Assembly: GCA_017431585.1 (NCBI GenBank)
Contig: JAFRKU010000088.1
Span: forward strand, 1-43,943
DNA: 43,943 nucleotides
Direction of reading: 5' to 3'
Source of the DNA: a bacterium
Lineage (GTDB): Bacteria > Patescibacteriota > Microgenomatia > UBA1400 > PJMF01
Under the pieces are notes generated by a model, which was given only the letters and a program-made list of their open reading frames with translations, had not been told where the DNA came from and did not search any database. Of this stretch, positions 34,190 through 41,520 are shown in pieces (within the stretch, counting starts at the first letter, position 1; every line of letters starts with the position of its first letter). The position numbers and the translations under genes were made by a program.

Positions 34190-35987
34190 TGTTGTTTACG
34201 CGGTACACAATGAAGAAAAAATTTTGGCGCGCTCGCTGCAATCGGTGCAGCAGTGGACGGATGAAATCGTGGTGGTGGACGGTGAATCGACTGACACGAC
34301 GGCGGAAATCGCTAAAAGTTTTGGGGCGCGAGTGATAGAAACCACTAATAAGGCGAATTTCCATATCAACAAACAGATGGCAATTGATAAAGCGACCGGT
34401 GACGTGATTTTGCAGTTGGATGCGGACGAAGTGGTGGACGAGCAGTTTCGCGATTTTGTGCAAATGGTGGATCGGGAGCGACCGAGCGAGTGCGTGGCGT
34501 GGTATATTAAGCGGAAAAATTTATTTTTCCGGCGGTGGCTGACGAAAGGTGGGCAGTATCCGGACATGGTGATTCGGTTGTTTTATCGCGAGAAAGCTTA
34601 TTTGCCGCAAAAAGATGTACACGAGCAAATGACAGTGGATGGAGCTGTGGGCGTGGCTACGGGTCACTTGTTGCATTTTGCCAATCCGGATTTGGCCAGT
34701 TACTGGCGCAAATTTGACACCTACACCAGTTTTAAGGCGGCACAGCTGGCGGAAGAAAAAGTGCCGATTAATAAGTTTAACTTTTTTAAGTATTGGTTTT
34801 GGAAGCCGGCGGCCACTTTTTGGAGCATTTGGTTGCGCCATCGCGGCTACGTGGACGGCGGGGCCGGGTTTTTGTTTGCGCTTTTTTCCGGCTGGCATCA
34901 TCTGGTGGCGTACGCCAAATATGTGGAAAATGAGCGGCTGATGCCAGAGGGCAAAATTCAGGTTTATGTCCCGGGCAACAGTGTGGAAAAAAAGCAAGAC
35001 CGAGGAGTGGGGCGCTACACGCGTTGGCTGCTGGAGACGCTGGAAGAGCGTGGTCAGGTGACGCTCACCGACAAGCGAGAGACGGCGGACATTGTTCATT
35101 ATCCGTGGTGGGATTTGTATAAAGCGACGCTGCAAAAAGTGAACAGTGACCAAAAATTGGTGGTGACGGTGCATGATATTATTCCATATTTGTTTCCCGA
35201 TGATTATCCGGTGGGCATCATGGGCAAAATTAATTTTTGGCGTCAGCGACACCGGTTGCGACAAGCGACGATGGTGATTGCAGACAGCAATGCCACCAAA
35301 AAAGATGTCAGCGAAAAATTTCATCTGGATTCGGAAAAAATAAAAGTGGTGTATTTGGCAGCCAATCCGAATTTGCAACCGGCCAGCAACCAAGACATCG
35401 TCCAAGTGAAAAAAAGTTATGCTTTAAGCGAGCGCTACATTTTGTACGTGGGCGACATAAATTTCAACAAAAATTTGCCGCAACTGATTAAGGCTTTGAA
35501 ATTTGTGGATGATCAAGAGATGGATTTGGTGATGGTAGGCAAAAATTTTGTGCCGCAAGAAATTCCAGAGTGGCAAGTGATTAGCGAACAGTTGGATTTA
35601 AGTGAGGTGAAAAATCGGGTTAAGTTTTTGACGAGTGTGACGACTGATCGCGAACTAAGCGCTTTGTACAGCGGGGCGAGTGTCTACGTGCAACCTTCGT
35701 ATTACGAAGGTTTCGGTTTGCCGGTGCTGGAAGCGATGAGTTGCGGTTGTCCGGTGGTGTGCGCCAAAAATTCGTCACTGAGCGAAGTGGGCGGTCAGGC
35801 GGCGATTTATGCGGCCAGTACCCGAGCGGAAGATTTGGCAGCAGCGATTAACAAAGTCCAGCAACTGACGGCGAAGCAGCGCCAAGAAGTGATTGAACAG
35901 GGCCAAAGTTGGGCGGCGACTTTTACCTGGGATAAAACGGCGGCAAGAGTGGAAAAAGTGTATGCACAAGTGGTGGCAGCAAATTAA
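34182..35987 (+). CDS. Fusion: N-terminal GT2 + C-terminal GT4 glycosyltransferase
   Basis: 601 residues from ATG at 34182, chosen for GGAGG at 34170-34174 and the normal GT2 start MISVVYAVHNEEKI; a longer in-frame start at 34152 is upstream of that site. GT2 domain about 1-250 with VILQLDADEVVDEQF (metal site) and RLFYREKAYLPQKDVHEQM; GT4 domain about 270-600 with DRGVGRYTRWLLETL, VVTVHDIIPYLFPDD, RYILYVGDINFNKNL and YYEGFGLPVLEAMSCGCPVV (E-x7-E). Two transferases in one chain would add two successive sugars at the inner membrane face. It overlaps the next gene by 26 nt. Confidence 0.88.
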   Translation: MISVVYAVHNEEKILARSLQSVQQWTDEIVVVDGESTDTTAEIAKSFGARVIETTNKANFHINKQMAIDKATGDVILQLDADEVVDEQFRDFVQMVDRERPSECVAWYIKRKNLFFRRWLTKGGQYPDMVIRLFYREKAYLPQKDVHEQMTVDGAVGVATGHLLHFANPDLASYWRKFDTYTSFKAAQLAEEKVPINKFNFFKYWFWKPAATFWSIWLRHRGYVDGGAGFLFALFSGWHHLVAYAKYVENERLMPEGKIQVYVPGNSVEKKQDRGVGRYTRWLLETLEERGQVTLTDKRETADIVHYPWWDLYKATLQKVNSDQKLVVTVHDIIPYLFPDDYPVGIMGKINFWRQRHRLRQATMVIADSNATKKDVSEKFHLDSEKIKVVYLAANPNLQPASNQDIVQVKKSYALSERYILYVGDINFNKNLPQLIKALKFVDDQEMDLVMVGKNFVPQEIPEWQVISEQLDLSEVKNRVKFLTSVTTDRELSALYSGASVYVQPSYYEGFGLPVLEAMSCGCPVVCAKNSSLSEVGGQAAIYAASTRAEDLAAAINKVQQLTAKQRQEVIEQGQSWAATFTWDKTAARVEKVYAQVVAAN

Positions 35988-37647
35988 AAAATACTGGTGG
36001 CCAGGTATAATTGCGGTACTGATTGTGTTCTGTTTCGGACCATATATGCGCTTGGGGTTGCCGGTGACGCATGACGGCGAAAATCATGTGGCTCGTTTTG
36101 CTCAGTATTATTTAGCGCTGCGCCAAGGTCAAGTGCCGCCGCGACTGGGGCCGACGCTGGAAAACGGCTACGGTTATCCGGTGTTTAATTTCAATTATCC
36201 GCTGAGCAATATTTTGAGCGTGCCGCTGATAGCAGTGCGTCTACATCCGGAGCTGGTGTTTAAAATTTTGGCGGTGGGATACGTGTGTTTGGGCGCCTGG
36301 AGCTGGTGGCAGTGGCAAAAGGCGCGCGGGATGAAGCGGGCGGCTTTGGGTTGGTCGACGCTGGCTTACGTGTGGGCGCCGTACTTATATAATAGTATCT
36401 GGTATCGGGGTAACATAGGTGAAATTGCGGCCTGGGCGTTGGTGCCGCTGGTGGCGTGGCAAATTGAGCGGTGCCGCGAGGACAAAGCGTGGGCGTGGAG
36501 TACGCTGACAATCTCGCTGGCGGCCTTTTGCCTGTGTCACAATATTTTCGTGATGCTCATGATCCCGTGTTTGTTTGGGTACGCGCTGGTGCGAATGCGA
36601 GGGATGACAGAAAAAAAACGCTTCGGGCAGTTGTTAGGCGCGTTTGGACTAACGGTGGCAGTGACATTGTGGTTTTGGTTACCAGCTTTGGTGGAAAAAA
36701 AGTTGACGGTGCTGGACGGGGCGGGACTCAATCAAGAATATTTGCTCCACTTCCCTACCCTGTCGCAACTGCTCAGCTTTAATTACAGCGGCGGTTTGTC
36801 GTATCCGGGGAGGATCGATGGTTTGAGTTTGGGGGCGGGACTGGTGTTGGTGCTGACACTGGGAGTGGCGAGCGTGAAGACGCTATTGTGCAGATGCAAC
36901 CGACAGTCGTTAACGACTAAAATAGTCGTTAACGACTATTTGTTAATTGGCGCGTGGGTATTAATTGTTTTACAATTGACGATGAGCGCGCCGGTGTGGC
37001 GGTGGATACCGTTTTGGCATTATGTGCAATTTCCGTGGCGGTTGAGTTTGGCGTGGCAATTAATCCTATGCTGGCTGCTGGCCGAAATGGTCAATTTTTG
37101 GTCGCTACGCCTGGCTCCGAAATGGCAAAAATGGTTAGATATGGCGTTGGTCATAATTTTTGGGGCGCAATTGGTGCTGATGATCTACGGTTGGCCGCGA
37201 GATTTTTTTCATCGCGACAAAATCGAATATCAACTCTACTCGCAAGCGACTTCCACCGCGCACGAAAACACGCCGCGGAGTTTTACTTTTGAAATTTGGC
37301 GGGAGGTGGCGGAAGCGCCGCAAGTGGCCAGTGGCGAGGGTGAGTTATTAGGCGCGAGCGTGCTGAATACGACGCACAAAAAATTTGAAGTGGTGTGCGA
37401 AAGCGAGCAGTGTGTGATCATCGAGCCGACGGCGAATTTTGCGGGGTTTGCCACGCGGGTGGACGGGGCGCGCGCGACGTATGTGGACAATGGTGACATC
37501 GGCGGACGGATTGCTTACATTCTCGGGCGCGGGACGCACACGGTGGAAACACGGTTTACGGAGAAGACGTGGCCGCGGTTGGTGGGCGATGGGATCAGTG
37601 TGCTCGCCGTTGTGGCGATCATTTACATGGCGACCCGGCGGCGCTAG
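35962..37647 (+). CDS. PTPS-related/GT39-like polytopic membrane protein
   Basis: 561 residues from ATG at 35962 (MHKWWQQIKKYWWPGII); an earlier in-frame start adds 23 basic residues inside the previous gene and is less likely. About 12 TM helices. The outer loop has VTHDGENHVARFAQYY and LENGYGYPVFNFNYPLSNIL, the pattern of the 6-pyruvoyl-tetrahydropterin-synthase-related membrane family, distant relatives of GT39/GT83 enzymes. A soluble outer domain (about 425-525) precedes a last TM. Ends the glycan operon, convergent with the trigger-factor gene. It holds an unusual palindrome pair and a 14-mer site. Confidence 0.78.
   Translation: MHKWWQQIKKYWWPGIIAVLIVFCFGPYMRLGLPVTHDGENHVARFAQYYLALRQGQVPPRLGPTLENGYGYPVFNFNYPLSNILSVPLIAVRLHPELVFKILAVGYVCLGAWSWWQWQKARGMKRAALGWSTLAYVWAPYLYNSIWYRGNIGEIAAWALVPLVAWQIERCREDKAWAWSTLTISLAAFCLCHNIFVMLMIPCLFGYALVRMRGMTEKKRFGQLLGAFGLTVAVTLWFWLPALVEKKLTVLDGAGLNQEYLLHFPTLSQLLSFNYSGGLSYPGRIDGLSLGAGLVLVLTLGVASVKTLLCRCNRQSLTTKIVVNDYLLIGAWVLIVLQLTMSAPVWRWIPFWHYVQFPWRLSLAWQLILCWLLAEMVNFWSLRLAPKWQKWLDMALVIIFGAQLVLMIYGWPRDFFHRDKIEYQLYSQATSTAHENTPRSFTFEIWREVAEAPQVASGEGELLGASVLNTTHKKFEVVCESEQCVIIEPTANFAGFATRVDGARATYVDNGDIGGRIAYILGRGTHTVETRFTEKTWPRLVGDGISVLAVVAIIYMATRRR
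36627..36640 (+). repeat. GCAGTTGTTAGGCG motif, site 5
   Basis: Exact 14-mer, read as Gln-Leu-Leu-Gly at about residue 223 of the PTPS-related protein. A one-mismatch 12-mer copy (AGTTATTAGGCG) follows at 37343-37354. Confidence 0.75.
36905..36937. repeat. Twin 14-bp palindrome AGTCGTTAACGACT
   Basis: Perfect palindrome at 36905-36918 and again at 36924-36937, separated by AAAAT, inside a coding region. Each copy is self-complementary and the pair can form a 14-bp hairpin with a 5-nt loop. Confidence 0.9.
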
Positions 37648-37655
37648 TGGGGGCT

Positions 37656-38708
37656 TTAAAGTTCGAGCAGCCAGTTGGCTAGTTTTTGGCGTTTGGCCAT
37701 GAGTTCGATGTAGTCGTGGACAGAGGGTTCGGCCAGTTGACGTTGGCGCTCGGTTTCGTCGGTGACATCTGGCATGGCTTTGATGAGCGCTTGTTGGATT
37801 TCTTCGTCAGTGACAGTGACTTTTTCGGCCGTCATCAAGGCGTCTAAAATGAATTCCAATTGCAAATCTTGCAGCGCGCGTAACAAATACTGCTGGCTGA
37901 CAGCCTGCTCGCTCATGCCGGTGTTGTGGAAATAGTCGGTGAGCGTCAAGTTATATTGTTGGAGTTGCTGGGCGAGTTTGTCTAGTTCACGCTGGGCCGT
38001 GCGGCGCACTAGGAGGGCGGAAACTTTGGGTTGGAGTTCGCGCAAAAGTTCCATCAGGGCTTCGTCGGTAGCGCGAGCGCGCATTTGCTCGGCGGTAAGG
38101 GTGGGCGGTTGTGGACTTTTGTCTTCTTTTTTATCTTTGCTAGCAGCGTCTTTTTTCAGTTGAGCTTGCTCGTCTTGAATCGTTTTGAGCAAACGTTTTT
38201 TGGCGTTGGCTAAAAATTTTTTGTAGTCTGGGAGTTTAACAGTTGTTTTTTGCGGCAGATAGGCCACAATTTCCCAGTCGGCGTTTTTGTCGGCTTTTTT
38301 CACGAGCAGCTCTGGTTCGGCGAAAAGTTTGACGTCGGACTTTTTCAAGGCTGCTTGGAAAGCGTCGCTACCGACAGCGCGCATGACTTCTTGGATTAAA
38401 TAGTCACGATTGACGCGCTCTTCGGCGATGCTGACGGGTACTTTGCCCGGGCGGAAGCCATCTTGGCGCATGCCGCGGGCGACTTGGCGCAAGGTTTTGG
38501 TGTACGCCGGCTCGACGGTGGCCCAAGCGATGGTAAACTCGAGGGTGGGATCATCGACTAGCATGTCTTTGAGAAGGTCAGCGGCGGTGGGTTCGTGGGC
38601 GTGATCGTGATGGTGAGCGACGGCTTTTTTGGTCGGTGCGGCCGCTTTTTTCTCTTTGGCAGCGCTGCTAGTTTGAGTTGTGGTTTTTTTCTTGGTTTCT
38701 TTGGTCAT
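37656..38708 (-). CDS. tig: Trigger factor-like chaperone lacking the PPIase domain
   Basis: 350 residues. A basic N-terminal tail rich in Lys/Thr with the metal-binding-like run AHHHDHAHEP (about 35-44) precedes the ribosome-binding domain, recognised by the signature GFRPGKVPVSIAEE (about 84-97). The following segment to about 170 fits the TF N-domain. In place of the ~85-residue FKBP domain there is only a Lys/Asp/Pro linker (KKDAASKDKKEDKSPQPP), then the helical C-terminal chaperone domain (about 225-350). TATAAT (38721-38716) is 7 nt before the ATG at 38708; a longer frame from 38816 would cross the promoter. Binds nascent chains at the ribosome exit, by family. Confidence 0.82.
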   Translation of the reverse strand: MTKETKKKTTTQTSSAAKEKKAAAPTKKAVAHHHDHAHEPTAADLLKDMLVDDPTLEFTIAWATVEPAYTKTLRQVARGMRQDGFRPGKVPVSIAEERVNRDYLIQEVMRAVGSDAFQAALKKSDVKLFAEPELLVKKADKNADWEIVAYLPQKTTVKLPDYKKFLANAKKRLLKTIQDEQAQLKKDAASKDKKEDKSPQPPTLTAEQMRARATDEALMELLRELQPKVSALLVRRTAQRELDKLAQQLQQYNLTLTDYFHNTGMSEQAVSQQYLLRALQDLQLEFILDALMTAEKVTVTDEEIQQALIKAMPDVTDETERQRQLAEPSVHDYIELMAKRQKLANWLLEL

Positions 38709-38715
38709 GTGGCGT

Positions 38716-38721
38716 ATTATA
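38716..38721 (-). promoter_or_regulatory. Extended -10 of the trigger-factor gene
   Basis: TGATATAAT on the minus strand, 7 nt before the ATG; it decides the start. Confidence 0.68.
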
Positions 38722-38763
38722 TCATATTTAGTGGCAGTTGGGGGAGGGAAAATTGACCAGAAT

Positions 38764-38791
38764 TTGACAAACGCTGTTTTATTGCTATAAT
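38764..38791 (+). promoter_or_regulatory. Orphan consensus promoter TTGACA-16-TATAAT
   Basis: TTGACA 38764-38769, 16-bp spacer, TATAAT 38786-38791, pointing right into the 3' end of holB on the opposite strand. No plus-strand gene follows; the only candidate is a 34-codon frame from ATG 38865 without a ribosome-binding site. Confidence 0.7.
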
Positions 38792-38932
38792 CATCGCTAA
38801 AATATTTTGAATACAAAATTATTGGTTACTTTTTATATTTTACCTCGCATTGTATTGTCGAAGCTATGTACGTCCACGCCAGCGATGGCAAACTCACGGA
38901 AGGCGGTTGCGCCAATGGAGACGGAAACTTCG

Positions 38933-39700
38933 TCAACCCGTTTGCAACTGCACCGCCAGATCATAGATGACGTTTTTGGCCGAAACATTGTGGCGCAGGA
39001 GTTCGCGCGCGCGCGATAGCGCGCGCGCGAGGTGGGCCGAGCGCAGTGCGCCCGGCCCGCTACCGTCAGTAACACGGGCGTTGCCGGCTGCAGGCGTGGC
39101 CACCGTGGTTTCGCCGGCGTCAAGCAGTGCGACGGCTTCAGCCAGCCAAGCGGACAGCGCTCGGTCGGTAAATTGCGTTTGGGTGAGCGCGTCATCGGTT
39201 TTGCTTAATTTTTTGTATTCACTGGTGAGGGCGTCGCTTAATTTTTGATTTAACTGGCTGGCACTCAATGACGACCAGTTGGCAACGCCCAGTTCGGCAA
39301 GCGAGGGCGAAAAATCAACGTTTTGAGCAGTTGTTAGGCGGAAAACGCGGCAGCGTGAGCGGACAGTGGGCAATATTCGGTTATCGCTGGCGGCGAGGAG
39401 CACGAGATAGACATTGGTGGGCGGTTCTTCGAGTAATTTCAGCAGCGCATTTTGCGCGGGTGGGAGACAACGGTCCATATCAGTGAGCACGAAAACCGTT
39501 GGGGTGCGGCCGCCGCTTTGAGCGACTTGCAATTGCAAGTCGCGCACCATATCGATGGCGAGCGTTTGGCCGAAATTCGGCAGCTGAAAATTGGCACTAT
39601 CAGTCAATATTTTTTGCTGGCGCAACCAATCTTGGACAAAATGCTGGGCGAGGCGGCCATCGGCGAAACTTTGCGGTGTGATGATCATGATACTTGGCAT
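38933..39700 (-). CDS. holB: DNA polymerase III delta-prime subunit-like
   Basis: 255 residues from ATG 39700 (MPSIMIITPQSF), with AGGGAG 8 nt upstream. It matches the clamp-loader AAA+ delta-prime fold without a Walker A: TVFVLTDMDRCLPPAQNALL followed by KLLEEPPTNVYLVLLAASDN and TVRSRCRVFRL, which contains the SRC motif that supplies the arginine finger. The C-terminal half is poorly conserved and Ala-rich. Role: part of the clamp loader that places the sliding clamp during replication. The other clamp-loader genes are not here. Its promoter shares a -10 palindrome with pilB. Contains a 14-mer site (antisense) and a CG cruciform near its 3' end. Confidence 0.85.
   Translation of the reverse strand: MPSIMIITPQSFADGRLAQHFVQDWLRQQKILTDSANFQLPNFGQTLAIDMVRDLQLQVAQSGGRTPTVFVLTDMDRCLPPAQNALLKLLEEPPTNVYLVLLAASDNRILPTVRSRCRVFRLTTAQNVDFSPSLAELGVANWSSLSASQLNQKLSDALTSEYKKLSKTDDALTQTQFTDRALSAWLAEAVALLDAGETTVATPAAGNARVTDGSGPGALRSAHLARALSRARELLRHNVSAKNVIYDLAVQLQTG
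39003..39028. repeat. Alternating CG inverted repeat (Z-DNA/cruciform-prone)
   Basis: Arms TCGCGCGCGCG (39003-39013) and CGCGCGCGCGA (39018-39028) with loop ATAG, perfect over 11 bp, inside holB where it encodes Ala/Arg residues. Confidence 0.9.
39327..39340 (+). repeat. GCAGTTGTTAGGCG motif, site 6
   Basis: Exact 14-mer, here antisense to holB (coding strand reads Leu-Thr-Thr-Ala), showing the motif is not driven by protein sequence. Confidence 0.75.
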
Positions 39701-39731
39701 AAATCTGCTCCCTTGCACTTTGGTTGTCATT

Positions 39732-39741
39732 ATTATATAAT
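39732..39741. promoter_or_regulatory. Bidirectional promoter: overlapping -10 boxes in a palindrome
   Basis: ATTATATAAT is a perfect palindrome holding TATAAT on both strands (39736-39741 for pilB; 39737-39732 for holB). pilB's ATG is 8 nt to the right; holB has a 25-nt leader to the left. RNA polymerase can use only one direction at a time. Confidence 0.7.
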
Positions 39742-39749
39742 GAGTGTCA

Positions 39750-41489
39750 ATGCTAAGAGAGACGAAAACGATTTTGGATTTGCTGCTGGAGGCAGGCAAG
39801 ATTGATCAGACGCAATACAATAGTTTGCAAATGCAACAATTGCGGACTAATCGGCCGGCTGAAGATGTGGTAGCGGAGAGCGGTTTGGTGCCGGAAGCGG
39901 ATATTACTGCCTATTTATCGCAATTAAATGGTATTCCGTTGGTGCGACTGAAAGAAGTGGGGGCGGCGCCTGAGGCCTTGTCACTGGTGGATATCGATAT
40001 TGCCCGGCGCTATCAAATGTTTCCTTTTGCGGTCGATAATGCCAACAACACTTTGTTGGTGGCGATGGATAATCCGCTGGACGTGGCGGCCATCCAGTTT
40101 GTGTCGCAAAAAACAGGGCGGCGAGTGATACCACATTATGCCAATAAATCCGATATCGCCAAAATGATTGAGGATGCTTACAATAATAATTTGTCGGCGG
40201 AGGTCAATGAAGCGATTGCCGAGACGGAAAACGTGGTCAAGGCCAAGTCGGTGGAAAGCTTTAGTGAGCTGACGAGCGAAGGTATTATTCGTCAAGCGCC
40301 GATCGCCAAAATTGTGGAACAAATTTTGGGTTTTGCGGTGGGTTCGGGGGCTTCGGATATTCACATCGAACCGCAGGCGAATCGGATTCGGGTGCGCTAC
40401 CGGATTGACGGGTTGCTCATGGAAAAGTTGATTCTTCCCCGCTCTGTTTTGGATTCGCTGGTGTCGCGGATTAAAATTTTGTCTAGATTGAAAATCGATG
40501 AAAAGCGGGTGCCGCAGGACGGACGTTTCGGTTTTAGTTCGGATAAAGGTTCGGTGGATTTGCGGGTGTCAACGCTGCCGACGGTGTTGGGCGAAAAAAT
40601 CGTGATCCGGCTGTTGCGCAAGCAAGAGCGGATCCCGACGATGGAAGAGCTGGGCATGGCAGGGCGCGGTTTGCAAAAATTTAACGAAGCGCTGCATGTG
40701 CCGCAAGGGATCATTTTAGTGACAGGGCCGACTGGTTCGGGGAAAACGACCACGCTGTATTCGGCGCTGCATATTGTCAATACGGTGAGTGTGAATGTGC
40801 TGACGGTGGAAGACCCGGTGGAGTTTGAGATGCAAGGGGTGAGTCAGGTCCAGGTAAATAATCAGGCGGGCTTGACTTTCGCGGCGGCGCTGCGGTCTTT
40901 TTTGCGTCAGGATCCAGACGTGATTATGGTGGGGGAAATTCGCGATCAGGAAACGGCGGCGCTGGCGGTGCAAGCGTCACTGACGGGGCACAAAGTGTTT
41001 TCCACACTGCACACTAATTCGGCGGCCGGAGCAATCCCGCGGTTGTTTGATATGGGGATTGAGCCATTTTTGCTGTCGTCTTCGATCACTTTGGTGATGG
41101 CGCAGCGGGTGGCGCGGCGACTGAATCCGCAAATGAGCGAAGAGTATGTGCCAACGAGTGAAGAAGTGACAAAGTTGCAAGAAGTTTTGGGCCGACATTT
41201 TGACGAGTGGTTGCAACAAAACAACAAAACGGTGGATACGCTGCGCTTGCGGCGGCCGCGCAGTGATCTGGCCAACAAAGAAGACGGTTATAAAGGACGA
41301 GTGGCTATTTTTGAAATTATGCCGATGAGTCCAGCTTTGCAAGAGCTGACGATTAAAAATGCGCCGGCGATCGAGTTGGAAAAAGTGGCGCTGGCTGAAG
41401 GGATGCTTTTGATGAAACAAGATGGTTTCGTCCGGGTGCTGGAAGGCATGACCACGATGGAGGAAATTTTGCGGGTGGCGGAAACTTGA
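39750..41489 (+). CDS. pilB: Type IV pilus extension ATPase PilB/GspE
   Basis: 579 residues. The N-terminal GspE_N domain (about 1-150) is followed by SGASDIHIEP and RVRYRIDGLLMEKL. Walker A is LVTGPTGSGKTTTLYSAL (about 328-345), the Asp box TVEDPVEFEMQGVSQVQVN, Walker B VIMVGEIRDQETA and the His box STLHTNSAAGAIPRL. The tetracysteine zinc site usually found after RVARRLN is replaced by NPQMSEEYVPTSEEVTKL without Cys. Powers pilus assembly in the cytoplasm with PilC. Start at 39750 chosen over the GTG at 39744 because TATAAT ends at 39741. Confidence 0.94.
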   Translation: MLRETKTILDLLLEAGKIDQTQYNSLQMQQLRTNRPAEDVVAESGLVPEADITAYLSQLNGIPLVRLKEVGAAPEALSLVDIDIARRYQMFPFAVDNANNTLLVAMDNPLDVAAIQFVSQKTGRRVIPHYANKSDIAKMIEDAYNNNLSAEVNEAIAETENVVKAKSVESFSELTSEGIIRQAPIAKIVEQILGFAVGSGASDIHIEPQANRIRVRYRIDGLLMEKLILPRSVLDSLVSRIKILSRLKIDEKRVPQDGRFGFSSDKGSVDLRVSTLPTVLGEKIVIRLLRKQERIPTMEELGMAGRGLQKFNEALHVPQGIILVTGPTGSGKTTTLYSALHIVNTVSVNVLTVEDPVEFEMQGVSQVQVNNQAGLTFAAALRSFLRQDPDVIMVGEIRDQETAALAVQASLTGHKVFSTLHTNSAAGAIPRLFDMGIEPFLLSSSITLVMAQRVARRLNPQMSEEYVPTSEEVTKLQEVLGRHFDEWLQQNNKTVDTLRLRRPRSDLANKEDGYKGRVAIFEIMPMSPALQELTIKNAPAIELEKVALAEGMLLMKQDGFVRVLEGMTTMEEILRVAET

Positions 41490-41520
41490 CAGGAGAAAAA
41501 AGATTTGGTAAAAGGTAGAT

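Noticed and set aside
38833..39195. 120-codon minus-strand frame overlapping holB
   Set aside because: It overlaps the better supported holB frame and lacks a promoter; its end segment is noted only as odd texture.
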